Origin: Simmondsia chinensis
Lineage: Eukaryota; Streptophyta; Magnoliopsida; Caryophyllales; Simmondsiaceae
Length of the DNA stretch: 64,000 bases
Reading direction: 5' to 3'
Assembly (NCBI GenBank): GCA_018398585.1
Contig: JAGTTD010000003.1
Location: forward strand, 7,944,637-8,008,636
Below are positions 1 to 9,540 of the stretch, in pieces (position 1 is the stretch's first letter; every line of letters begins with the position of its first letter). A model generated the notes under the pieces. It did no database searches. It was not told the DNA's origin and saw only the letters and a program-made list of their open reading frames with translations. Both the position numbers and the translations under genes were made by a program.

Positions 1-108
1 TGCTCTATCACGACCTAGATCTCCTGGATTTTCACCGCTGCCATCGCCAACTACCTTCAAGACTAAGCGGCCGAATTTGAGGATGAATTCTCTCCAAGTC
101 GGGGAGGA
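1..108 (+). mobile_element. Ty3/gypsy polyprotein 3' end (truncated by window edge)
   Basis: The last ~35 codons of a gypsy-type polyprotein read into the tail motif RPNLRMNSLQVGEDD, next to a purine-rich tract (GTCGGGGAGGA) that abuts an LTR. The same stretch recurs at 36752-36856. The position just before an LTR and the purine tract identify it as the 3' end of an internal domain. No RT or integrase is visible because the rest lies outside the window. Confidence 0.65.
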
Positions 109-549
109 TGATGCAAACCTTATCCTGGCGGATCGGGTTCTTGGTGAGATGGGTTACTTAGCGAGTTGATAGGAGACGCGATTGGATAAAGACTTGAGGG
201 ACATCTATTAGGTTATTTTATTATTAGACTAGGTAATAATTACTCGTTGTTTTAGATAATTTTTAGTTCTTTTAGATAATTAAGAGTTGTTTTTGTATTT
301 ATTTTTTAATTTTTAAGTCTTTTAGTTTAGATGAATTAACTCCTTTATTTAAACAAGAGGAAGACTACGATTAATTTAGCATTCAATTTTCCAAGATTAT
401 TTTGATGAGTTGTTAATTCTTTTTATTCTCGAGTGTGAGAATTAGAATTGACTTTATTTCCTCCCTGTTTTATTATTTTCGTAATAAAATTAAAGGGAAG
501 ACTATTGAACTTTTTCGTTTCCCTTATTTTCCTTATGTACGTTGCATCA
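109..549 (+). mobile_element. Ty3/gypsy LTR (copy A)
   Basis: This 441 bp LTR begins TGATGCAA and ends TTGCATCA, an 8 bp terminal inverted repeat. It directly follows a polypurine tract. An equally long copy lies at 36857-37297, also followed by a PR-10 gene, so the two are paralogous through duplication of the locus rather than being the two LTRs of one element. A 66 bp start of the same LTR is at 30048-30113. Confidence 0.85.
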
Positions 550-808
550 GTTAAATGATCTTGAAAATAAAATTATTCTATTATTTTATTAACTTTCTAT
601 TTTATTTACTTATGTCCAATTTTGTCATTTTGCAATAGTTAGTTGACTTGAACATCTATTTACATGAAATTGCTTAGCCATTAGTTGCCAGCTAATGACT
701 AATCAATCATTTAATTACTAACGGATATTAGAGTCTTGACCAACCTATCATAATTTATTAATGTTGAGCAACAATTTTTAATTATTCAAAAACTATTATT
801 TTGCTCTA
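550..808. other. AT-rich spacer, no gene
   Basis: This non-coding AT-rich DNA is shared with 37298-37558. I see no ORF or RNA gene. It ends at the target site of the RTE LINE. Confidence 0.6.
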
Positions 809-827
809 CTTTGAACAAAATTCAACA

Positions 828-2721
828 ACAACAACAACAACAGTCCCAGTGTCTCGCGACTCCCGCAGAAAGCAGGGTCTGGGAGGGGTGATGTACCCAG
901 GCTTACCTTTTCCGAGTGGAAAGGAGGCTGTTTTCGAGGACCCCCAACTTGAAGTAATTAAGTGCCTGCAAATAAACCACCAATTAATTAATTACTAATG
1001 AGTTTTGAGGAAAAAGAAGAAGAAGAAGAAGAAGAAGAATAAGAAGAGGAAGAAGCACGATCAGAGACTAAACTAGTCTATAAGTGCTTTACCTGAGGTT
1101 ATGCCTGCCTAAGGATCTTAAACTATCAATCCCTCCCCGCACTAATCTACTCTACCACTTTCGCTACCCTTATGCTAGCCCTCCATCGTACCCTATCTGA
1201 GGCCATCTCCTCTCTTAGGTTTAGGTGGGTTAGGTCGTGACGGATTGTCTCCAACCAACTCTTCTTTGGTCTGCCCCTCCCTCTTCTACCTAGCGTCGTG
1301 TGAAGCTATTCACACCTCCTGACTGGGGCTGTAGTCGGTCTCCCGCTAACATGTCCAAACCATCTTAGGCGGTACTCCCTCAATTTATCCTCGATCGAGG
1401 CTACACCCAACTTACCTCGTATCACATCATTCCTAATCCTATCCTTCCTTGTGTGACCACACATCTAGGGTAGTATCCTCATCTCTCCCACCTTTATCCT
1501 CTATGTTTAATTTTGTTTCATTGGTCGACACTCTGCCCCATATAGCATAGCCGGTCTTACTACCGTCCAATAGTATTTTTCCTTTAACTTTAGCGGGAAC
1601 TTTCTATCACACAGCACCCCGGATGCCATCCTCCACCTGCCAGCCTACTTTAATCACGTTGCTGACATCCTCATCCACTTTACCATTCTGGTGTATCATG
1701 GATCCCAGGTATTTGAAACTCTCCTTACTCGGTACGGTTTCTTGTTCGATCTTAACCTCCTCTGTACTAGTCGTGGTGGAATGATCGAATTTGAATTCCA
1801 CGTACTCGATCTTAGATCTGCTGATCCTTAAACCCATTGATTCTAAAGCACCTCTCCACAATTCCAAATTCTCGTTTATGTCTGCTCGGGATTCCCCTGC
1901 CAGAACTATGTCGTCTGCAAAAAGCATACACCAAGGTACCTCCCTTTGGATGTGTCTAGTGAGCTCATCCATCACTAGAATGAACAGGAAGGGCCTCAAG
2001 GCAGAGCCCAGGTGCACCCCAACTGTAATAGGGAAAGTGTCTGTCTCCCCTTCCCCTGTGTGCACATTAGTATGTGCCTTTTCATACATGCCCCTAATGA
2101 CCCGAACATAAGGCATTGGGATGCCTCTCCTACCCAACACCCTCCACAGTACCTCTCTTGACACTCTATCATATGCCTTCTCCAAATCGATGAAGACCAT
2201 GTGGAGATCCTTTTGTCTCTCCCTATATTGCTCTATCGTTCGCCGTAAGAGATGAATGGCTTCCATTATTGATCTCCCAGGTATGAACCCAAACTGGTTT
2301 TCGGTCACTTCCGTCTGTTGTCGTAGTCTCCTTTCTATGACTCGCTCCCACAACTTGAGGGTGTGGCTCATTAGCTTGATCCCCCGGCAATTGGCGCAGC
2401 TTTGGATGTCGCCTTTGTTCTCGGAGATTGGGACCAGTGTGCTCTTCCGCCATTCGTTCGGCATCTTGTTCGCCCTAAGGATTTGGTTAAAGAGTTTAGT
2501 CAGCCAGCTAATGCCCCTCTGTCCGAGGCATTTCCATGCCTCAATGGGTATCCCATCTGGACCAACTGCTCTTCCCCTGCCCATATGTTTTAGGGCTTCC
2601 TTGATCTCCTCTAGAGTAATTCGCTCACAATAGCATTCGTTCTGATCCTCCCCCGTTGTCGGGAGATCCCCTAGAGCTATCTCTGCGCTTTCCTGGTTGT
2701 TGAACAGATCGTGGAAGTAGG
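828..2721 (-). mobile_element. RTE-type LINE, 5'-truncated, with 19 bp target-site duplication
   Basis: This non-LTR retrotransposon lies on the minus strand. Its 3' end is a (TTG)n tail, seen as (CAA)n on the plus strand at 825-842. The target site CTTTGAACAAAATTCAACA is duplicated at 809-827 and 2722-2740. The paralogous segment at 37558-37576 has the site once, with one base different, and no insertion, so it is an empty site. The 5' half, including the endonuclease, is missing, which is typical 5' truncation. A (GAA)n tract sits in the 3' UTR near 1015-1040. The last ~100 nt before the tail resemble the tails of the 5S SINEs at 15442-15713 and 49230-49464. Confidence 0.9.
1140..2721 (-). 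pseudogene. RTE LINE reverse transcriptase (broken)
   Basis: The main open frame (1607-2720, minus) encodes the fingers-palm of a non-LTR reverse transcriptase. Motifs run in order: GPDGIPIEAWK, then WRKSTLVPI, NCRGIKLM, NQFGFIPGRS, VFIDLEKAYDRV, a catalytic FADD box (CMLFADDIVLAGES) and FKYLGS. After position 1607 the frame breaks. The typical RTE C-terminal region continues in other frames (VRPAMLYGAEC, then an RWFGH motif) to about 1140. The RT copies LINE RNA at nicked target DNA. The ATG at 2731 is flanking host sequence, so the apparent start is accidental. The family is the same as the plus-strand element at 31240-32743, which keeps the complementary 5' half. It is not functional: the endonuclease is lost and the C-terminus is frameshifted. 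Confidence 0.88.
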
Positions 2722-2740
2722 CTTTGAACAAAATTCAACA

Positions 2741-3607
2741 GTTTTATTTTATAGCCATCAAAAAAAGATCATACTCATCTAGAAGTGAGTCATTCAACAA
2801 GGGACAATGTCTTTAGACTTTAAAAAAATACCCACACATGGGCTGTGTTATCAATTCTTGACTTCATATTTCTTAATTTTTAAGAAATAAATATTAAATT
2901 TTAGAAATATTTTTTTAATTTTAAATTCAATTTAATTTTTCAAAATATGAAAAATCAAAATGAAAAAAAAAAAGAAAAATTGAGTATTAAAACCAAGATT
3001 CCAATTTAAAAGTATAAAAAAAAAAGTTGAATAAGGCCCAATATTTGTGGTTTTCTAATGTTTTTTGGTTTTCTAAAAATTGAAACCATATTATCAAAAC
3101 AATTTTCCTGATTTTTTTAAAATTAGTTTTTGTTTAAATTTTTTTTCCCCTATTTTGAGCTATAGTTAATAACAAAAAAAAAAAAAAATCAAAAATCAAA
3201 ATAAATCACTTTAAAACACGTTGTTCATTTTCATCCCTCTCTTGTGGTCCCCTTTCTTTTGCCTTATGACAAATGTCTATTAGGCATGAAATGTGCACAT
3301 TGCATGGGGTTATATTATAACCAAAACTATAAATTATATTAATATTTAGAGTGGGCTATTTGGATTCAAACTTATGATATCTCGCTAAATAAAAATTCGA
3401 TACCATATCAACAAACCAACTAATCCAAAAAATTAAGCTGATGGATGAAGGTCTGTGAATTATTTTATACAATAACAAAAACTAAAAATATTTTTTGGTT
3501 TTTTGTTAAAAAAAAAAAAAAAACCCAAATATAATTCTGTCTTTTTTTTTTGTACATTAAAAACGAAAAACTCCAAGCAATACTAAACATGACACTCCAT
3601 ACACTTC
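2741..3607. other. AT-rich region upstream of PR-10 copy A
   Basis: This is non-coding DNA with many A and T runs, shared with 37577-38432. A tract starting at about 3523 (CCCAAATATAATTCTG) is the left breakpoint of the tandem duplication that produced PR-10 copy B. I see no transposon termini in it. Confidence 0.6.
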
Positions 3608-3615
3608 TATAAATA
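3608..3615 (+). promoter_or_regulatory. TATA box of PR-10 copy A
   Basis: TATAAATA lies 111 bp upstream of the ATG. It is conserved at the same relative place in copies B (11556-11563) and C (38433-38440). Confidence 0.75.
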
Positions 3616-3726
3616 CAACCAACCAATTGACCCATTTACACACCAAACAACACTCACTGCCCTCTACCTGTAATCCTTTTCTTCTTTAAGATTTTGACAT
3701 CTTCTTTGGTGATCAAAGGAACTACG

Positions 3727-4695
3727 ATGGCGGTCGCGACATACACCATGGCAGAGATCACGAGCTCAGTCTCACCGCCGAGACTATTCAAAGCTCTTTG
3801 CCTTGATAACCACAACCTCTTTCCCAAGCTCATGCCCGAGAGCGTCAAAAGCATTGAGGTTGTTCAAGGGGATGCCCATGCTGCTGGTTGCATCAAGAAG
3901 CTTAACTTCGCTGACGGTAAATTAATTGTTTATGATATTATTTCACGCTTATTATATTAGTACAAAATAGATACAAAAGTATAATAATTATCCTTTGGTC
4001 TTGACTCATTAACTTATTGTTTCGAAATAGATGTTGGATAAGACATTGTATCAAAGCTTGTTAACTGGAAGGTCACTTGTTCAAATATCAACAATCACAC
4101 CCTTAAATTCTTGATGCTTTAGGCCTAATGGAAATTTATATTAGAGGACATTCTAGAATATAAAATTATTAGTTAATCTTCACCCTGTAGCTTAAATTCT
4201 TATAATAATTGATTCGGAAATATGAGCAAAGGTTTGGAATGATGCAAATAAGATGGAAAATTTTACATGTGAAGACTTCCGTTGATCAAAGATTTTTTGT
4301 ATCCAAAGATATTTTCTTAAAATATTTTTTCTTTTGTATTTCAATAAAAGTTTTTTAGTCCAATATGGTCTTAAACTTTTAGAATATTTAATTTGACAGG
4401 AAGTCCATACAAGTACCTCAAGCATAGGATTGATGAGCTTGATGAGAAAAATTTCTACTGTAAGTACACCACCATTGAGGGTGACGTGCTTGGAGACAAG
4501 TTGGAGTATGTTGTCAACGAGTCCAAGTTAGAGCCCAATGGAACAGGTACCCTTTGCAAGATGACTTGCCATTATAACTTGAAGGCGGGTGCCACAATTG
4601 AGGAGGGCCAGATTAAGATCGGCAAAGAGAAGATCAAGGAGATGTTCGAGAAGGTTGGGGGCTACCTCCTTGCCAACGCTCAGGCCTATGCTTAA
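3727..4695 (+). CDS. PR-10 / Bet v 1-like protein, copy A (two exons, intact)
   Basis: Exons are 3727-3916 and 4400-4695, joined across a 483 bp GT...AG phase-1 intron. The product is 161 aa, the usual PR-10 length (155-162). The intron interrupts the conserved D-G-S-P-Y/F motif, where PR-10 introns normally sit. PR-10 proteins are small cytosolic hydrophobic-ligand-binding proteins, often induced by pathogens or stress. Family marks seen are an N-terminal strand ending ITSSVSPPRLFKAL, the region [22 protein letters not shown], and a C-terminal helix [20 protein letters not shown]. The glycine-rich loop, usually GDGGxGT, reads GDAHAAGC here, so it is degenerate. The chosen ATG has a second in-frame ATG 7 codons later; the first gives the longer N-terminal strand typical of the family. 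Splice sites and frame are clean. This is the only copy with no defect. Confidence 0.93.
4030..4180 (+). repeat. Dispersed repeat inside the PR-10 intron
   Basis: Intron sequence containing ACATTGTATCAAAGCTTG and GGAAGGTCACTTGTTCAAAT resembles the repeat at 28726-28995, where the matching parts read ATGGTATCAGTGCC and GAGGTCACAAGTTCGAATC. It is present in all three PR-10 introns (also ~11990-12160 and ~38830-38950), so it was inserted before the gene copies separated. The family is uncertain; it may be SINE- or TRIM-like. Confidence 0.45.
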
Positions 4696-4903
4696 GGATA
4701 CTAATTTATCAGATGTCTCCAAAGAGACCTCTCAAGCACATTATTATATATGTAATGACTGTGATATGCTTAAGAGCTTGAGTGAGTGTGGTTGCATGTA
4801 TCCTGTACTATTTTTCCGTATCCATTTTAAGCTTTATTTTCCATTCACTGTTTGGTTAGCCTTTACAAAGAGAGCTTATATTATCAAAGTTTGTGTTACT
4901 TAG

Positions 4904-4909
4904 AATAAA
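4904..4909 (+). promoter_or_regulatory. Candidate polyadenylation signal, PR-10 copy A
   Basis: AATAAA lies 209 bp after the stop codon. The equivalent position in copy B is 12893-12898. Confidence 0.5.
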
Positions 4910-5192
4910 ATGAAGATATATTTGGTTTTAACTCGTTTCTATTATGTTTTAACATGAGTTCTCAAATTTTCTAATCGCAAATATTTGATTCTCGTGTTTA
5001 CGTGAGTTACCATCCAAATTAATTTGCATTAGGTAGGTCTAACTCACTAGACGCACATATTGATATCCTTTTTTTTTTTGGTGTATAACCCCAAAGATAA
5101 AGCTTATCACTCGGACTCACACGTGAAACCATTAACATGAGTGACTCGACCTATTCAAGAAAAGTTGTTCCTGCGTGAACTAGAAATTAAGT

Positions 5193-5379
5193 TTGCTCTA
5201 CGTCTAGCTTTATACTTCTATCATGATTGGGTAACCTTATTAGAGCAATTCATTATTCTCACGGAGGAGGATCTACTCGTTGATCCTACTTCTATCATGA
5301 TTGTGTTGGGTTTTCCTCCATCACGATCTAACCCAAAAAAAACCTGGCCCAACTCGAATCCAAAAAAATTTATTTATTC
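5193..5379 (+). mobile_element. Copia scrap joined to the PR-10 3' flank by deletion
   Basis: The sequence matches 13966-14060 and 14277-14357 with the intervening parts removed. Two deletions are therefore inferred in unit 1: about 780 bp after the PR-10 3' flank, and about 215 bp within the copia reverse-transcriptase/RNase H remnant. Confidence 0.6.
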
Positions 5380-6035
5380 TGTTAGGATTATGTCTCAAAT
5401 TACTTGTTTTAAGTTTATGAGTTGCCGAGGGGTCACTGATTGATCGGGAGGGAAGCCCGATCGATCGGGTGATTTAAGTAAATTTTCGGGATTTTGGGCG
5501 GTAAGAGGGTTAGTTCTGATTGATCGGCATCCCGATCGATCAGGATCGGCCCGGTTCCAATTGATCGGCATCCCGCTCGATCGGGGTGTTTCCCGATCGT
5601 TCGGGTCCTCCCAGACCTGCGCCTATAAATATAGACGTAGGCTTTACGTCACTTATGATCCAATTTAGAGTGAGGCGCAGCCATTGAGAGAGAGAGGTGA
5701 TTTTGCAATTCCTCCAATTCATATATTCGAGTGCTACGAGAGTTAAGAGAAAGCGATTGTAATTCTTTCATAGATCTCGTTCAGAGGAAGTGTCGTTGTA
5801 ATTCTTCCGTTCAGTATCAATAAAGAATCTCCATATCCGCCCGTAGTTTTTTTCCCTCTCAATTGTAGAAGGGTTTCCACGTAAATATTGTGTGTTTGTG
5901 TTTGTTCTTTCGTTCTCCGTTTATTTGTTCTTTCTTTCTCCATATATTTGTTTATTTCTTGTTTGTGTGAGTCATATTATTTGAATCGAATCAAGTGTTT
6001 AGGGTTTACGCTTCCACATCAAGATTTCCCTAACA
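5380..6035 (+). mobile_element. Copia 5' LTR (GATCGATC-rich family)
   Basis: The 656 bp LTR begins TGTTAGGATTATG and ends CCCTAACA. Its first third carries palindromes such as CCCGATCGATCGGG (5456-5469) and several near copies. A TATA-like CTATAAATATA lies near 5622-5632, marking the U3/R boundary region. Confidence 0.88.
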
Positions 6036-6038
6036 AAT

Positions 6039-6096
6039 TGGTATCATAGTATATCAGTTTGTTCCAGATTTTATCCGCACAAATTGGTATCAGAGC
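6039..6096 (+). other. Primer-binding site and duplicated PBS-like leader
   Basis: A decayed PBS, TGGTATCATAGT (6039-6050), follows the LTR by three bases. A canonical initiator-Met-type PBS, TGGTATCAGAGC, is at 6085-6096. The leader thus contains two PBS-like sites 46 bp apart, and the copy at 14965-15030 shows the same arrangement. Confidence 0.65.
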
Positions 6097-6122
6097 CCTT
6101 TTTATTTCGATTTGATAATACG

Positions 6123-7790
6123 ATGTCCACAATTAAATTCGAAGTTGAGAAGTTTGGTGGTCAAGGGAGCTTCAGTTTATAGCAAGTTCGCATTAAAGGC
6201 CTCTTGACTCAAAGTGGCTTGAAGAAAGCTTTAGATGGGAAAGAGAAGAAACCATAGAATTTGACAGAAGCACAATGGGAGGAGTTAGATGAGAAGGCAC
6301 TCACTGCAATTCAGATGTGTCTCACCGATGACGTTTTGACATAAGTTCTGGAAGTGAAGACCACTATGGAGTTGTGGTAGAAATTACGGGATATGTTCTG
6401 TTTAAGGTCTGTCTCCAACAAACTCGCAGTTAAGCGCCGATTATTCACGTTTTTTATGTCAGAAGGTACGTCACTTAAGAATCACGTCAATGAATTTATT
6501 TCAATTATTCAAGATTTGAAAGAATTCGATGATGCTCCTAAGGATGAAGATTAGGCAATATTGTTGACAGGTTCTCTCTCTACTTCATATAAGTGTTTTG
6601 TTGAAAGCATGATTTATAGTGGTAGACATACCATATCTATTGATGAAGTTAAGAGAAACTTACTGAGCAAAGAACGAGTAGATAAAGAATTATCTGATTC
6701 TGTTTATAACTCAGGTAGTGGTTTATTTGTGAGAGGGAGAATTGAGTATGATCATAATGGAAACAAGTATAAGTTTAAGCATCATGACCTAACCTGTAAC
6801 TACTATCATAAGAAAGGGCACATTAAGAAAGACTGTTACAAGCTTAAGAGAAAACTTGAAGCAGATAATAGGTCTGACCAGAGATATGGATGGTTAAAAT
6901 GAAGATCTTCTACTGTCTATGTCTGAACCTCAGTCCAGTTTGAGAGATAGTTGGATTTTGGATTCGGGTTGCTCCTATCATGTATGTCCCAACTGCGATT
7001 GGTTTTCCATGCACGAGTTCATTTGAGGTGGAGTTGCTTTGATGGGCAATGATACTCCATGCAAAGTTCTGGGTATAGGAACAATTCGTTTTAGGATGTT
7101 CGATGGCACTATCAGGGTTTTGAGCAATGTTCGCCATGTTCCTGATTTGAAGAAGAATCTCATCTATTTAGGTACTCTTGAGTCTAAAGGGTACAGGTAC
7201 ACAGCTCAAGGTGGAGTTTTGAAGTTCATTAAGGATGCTTTGACAGTTATTAAATGCAGAGGGGTAGGTACTCTGTCTGAGCTTGTCGGTTCCACAGTTG
7301 CAAGATCTGTTGCAATATCTTCATCATCGTTGTTGTTGACAGAACCAGAGATCACAAATTCAGGATGCTTGAGATTGGATCATTCAGGTGATAGGGGTCT
7401 GTCTGAGCACAGTGTGAGATTCCCTTTGTGTGGTCAGTCTGCATGACTAATATTATGTGAACAACGGCTTTATGGGAAGCGGAATGGTTTTCGCTTCAAG
7501 CAATTCCTGACGAGTAGACGTGACATGTTTGGTGAGTCTTTGTTATTGTCTCCACAAAAGATGTCATTAGTTGATTGTGATTCAGGTTAGGTGATTATGC
7601 AAGAGGGAGTTCAGTTTCAGTTGAGTAACACAGTTCAGCAGCAGGTGGTTGTTTCAGATAATGTGTCAAGAGCCAATTCAGAGAAGAAGAAGACTGGCAT
7701 TGTTGATAACCTCTCAAATATGTTCACTCAGTTACTATCTAGCAGGAAGTTCAAGCTTCGCTCAGACTCAGTTAGGTTTCTTGTTTTGTT
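6123..7790 (+). pseudogene. Copia gag-protease remnant
   Basis: The remnant starts at an ATG (MSTIKFEVEKFGG) and reads through several in-frame stops (for example after GSFSL and in TMELW). The gag capsid region is of the UBN2/copia type. A zinc knuckle, CNYYHKKGHIKKDCYKLK, has lost its second cysteine. An aspartic protease follows, with the active-site motif WILDSGCSYHVC near 6950-6990 and VRHVPDLKKNLIYLG downstream. The rest of pol is absent: sequence jumps from the protease/pre-integrase region to a short 3' segment (7591-7797) and the LTR. Gag packages element RNA and the protease matures it; neither can work here. A truncated paralogue is at 15050-15749. Confidence 0.85.
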
Positions 7791-7873
7791 GAGATAACCC
7801 CGTGTGTGAGGTGTTTCGTGGAGAAAGTGGAGGAAATCCTTTTATGTATGTAATTTGAGTCAAGGTCGAGATC

Positions 7874-8469
7874 TCTTAGGATTTTGTCTCAAATTACTTG
7901 TTTTAAGTTTATAGGTTGCCGAGGGGTGAGGGAAGCCCGATCGATCGGGTGATTTAAGTAAATTTTTGGGATTTTGGGCCATAAGAGGGCCGATTGATCC
8001 CCCCGTTTCCGATCGATCGGCATCCCGACCAATCGGGTGTTTCCCGATCAATTGAATCCTCCCAGACCTGCACCTATAAATATGGACGTAGGGTTTACGT
8101 CACTTATGATTCAATTTAGAGTGAAGCACCGCCATTGAGAGAGAGAGAGAGAGGTGATTTTGTAATTCCTTCAATTCAGATATTCGAGTGCTACAAGAGT
8201 TAAAAGAAAGTGATTGTAATTCTTTCATAGATCTCGTTCAGAGGAAGTGTCCTTGTAATTCTTCCGTTCAGTATCAATAAAGAATCTCCAACTCCGCCCG
8301 TGGTTTTCTCCCCTCTCAATTGTCGAGGGGTGTCCACGTAAATATAGTGTGTTTGTGTTTGTTCTTTCTTTCTCCATATATTTGTTTACTTCTCGTTTGA
8401 GTGAGTTATATTATTTGAATCGAATCAAGTGTTTAGGGTTTACGCTTTTGCATCAAGATTTCCCTAACA
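7874..8469 (+). mobile_element. Copia 3' LTR (GATCGATC-rich family)
   Basis: This 596 bp copy is shorter than the 5' LTR, with small deletions in the palindrome-rich part. It ends CCCTAACA and carries the perfect palindrome CCCGATCGATCGGG at 7936-7949. Confidence 0.85.
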
Positions 8470-8510
8470 AATTCGTATCATAGTATATCTGTTTGTTCCA
8501 GATTTTATCC

Positions 8511-8957
8511 GCACATATTCTATAAAAATTATATCCAAATCCATATAGTTGAATGGATACCTAACCCAAATTCATAACTCATTTAAACCCTAGAAAAAAT
8601 TATAGCATTATAATTCTATTGTTAATATATATAACAATAATATAATAATTATACCTTAAAAGTCAGTATTTGGATTAACCATTATGTCTTTTTCTTTTTT
8701 TCCCATTTAATATGTATAATTACAGTAATATAATATTAGACAATCATTTAAAAAACTCTTAACCAATAATCCTTATACACTAAATATAATATTTCGTCAG
8801 ATTTGGATCTGGTCTGGGTTGGATTTGATGTCATCCAAATCCAACCCAACCCAAAACCCATTATGAGCATCTAAATCCAAATCCAAATCTATCTAAAAAC
8901 CATTTTCAGATCCAAATTCATCAGAAATAGATCAGATTGGATGCATATCCAAATTCT
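8511..8957. repeat. AT-rich repeat with CCAAATCCAACCC motifs, no gene
   Basis: The sequence is duplicated at 22546-23020. It contains complementary stretches (GGGTTGGATTTG and CCAAATCCAACCCAACCC) that could fold into a hairpin, as in some MITE-like repeats. In the second copy the right end reads CCAATTGCCATCCCTAC. I could not define termini or a target duplication. Confidence 0.4.
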
Positions 8958-9540
8958 ATGTTTAGCAAACTGATGTGGTTGTCCAGATAAAAGGTGCTCT
9001 ACCATAGGCTATACTATCGTTCTAGGCCCTAATATGATATCATCATAGCGTGCCAAGAAATAACCCACTGTTGCTAAGTCCACTAGTGAGTCAAGTATCA
9101 AGTACTAGCTCAGGTTGTTGCTGAAAGTGACTAGATCAGATATCTCATGCGTGATCTTGATTTAGGTCCCATTTTAGTATATAGTGACAATATCTATGCT
9201 ACCCATCTTGTAGCTAACCTTTCCTCTAGTGATCAACGTAAACATTTGATGTTGATTTTTAATATTTTCGTGAAAAGGCTCTTAAGGGTGATCTTCAGGT
9301 TTGACTTACAACTACCGCCAAACAGAAAGCTAACATCTTCACCGAGGGTCTCTTCGCTGATAGCTTTCACATCTCCCCCCCTCCCCCCTCTCTTCTGCGT
9401 TCAGATTGGGAATCCAGATATGTTATATTTGTTTACTTTAGGTCTAACTTCATACTTATGTCATGATTGGATTAGCCTTGTCTTGTATTTTTTCCCTCTA
9501 TTAATACATTGGTCTAGCATCCATATCGATATGCCATAGT
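8958..9540 (+). pseudogene. Ty1/copia RNase H and 3' end remnant
   Basis: Within 9147-9539 the frame reads YSDNIYATHLVANLSSSDQR, the SDN...A..L..NP region of copia RNase H, where the acidic residue of the SDN motif contributes to catalysis. This is followed by a decayed F..D..L...R region. Upstream, the CLRG/QEIT part is frameshifted. It is duplicated at 23021-23660. A short piece of the family LTR (ATATGTTATATTTGTTTAC) follows near 9417. Confidence 0.75.

Larger units (their letters stand above)
1..5192 (+). repeat. PR-10 duplication segment A (older duplication with 36752-40094)
   Basis: The segment aligns by eye with 36752-40094 across the gypsy tail, LTR, AT-rich spacer, PR-10 promoter, both exons, intron and 3' UTR. 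The main difference is the RTE LINE at 828-2721, which is absent from the other copy. Similarity fades just past 5150/40080. Confidence 0.8.
5380..8469 (+). mobile_element. Non-autonomous Ty1/copia element with two LTRs
   Basis: Two LTRs (5380-6035 and 7874-8469) flank a 1.8 kb internal region that holds gag and protease remnants but no integrase, reverse transcriptase or RNase H. The LTR ends are TGTTAGG...CCTAACA, decayed to TCTTAGG at the right LTR. No target-site duplication is visible. Instead, the sequence after the right LTR repeats the 5' leader (a PBS-like GTATCATAGTATATC then GTTTGTTCCAG), as after the left LTR. This suggests recombination between two tandem copies. Confidence 0.85.

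Noticed and set aside
801..998. 65-residue protein with a Thr run
   Set aside because: It arises from the (CAA)n tail of the reversed LINE and crosses the insertion boundary.
1791..2633. Plus-strand ORFs across the RTE LINE
   Set aside because: They are antisense shadows of the minus-strand reverse transcriptase.
3694..3960. 88-residue single-exon protein spanning the PR-10 start
   Set aside because: The frame begins in the 5' UTR at an alternative start codon and runs into the intron. The spliced two-exon model fits PR-10 length and motifs.
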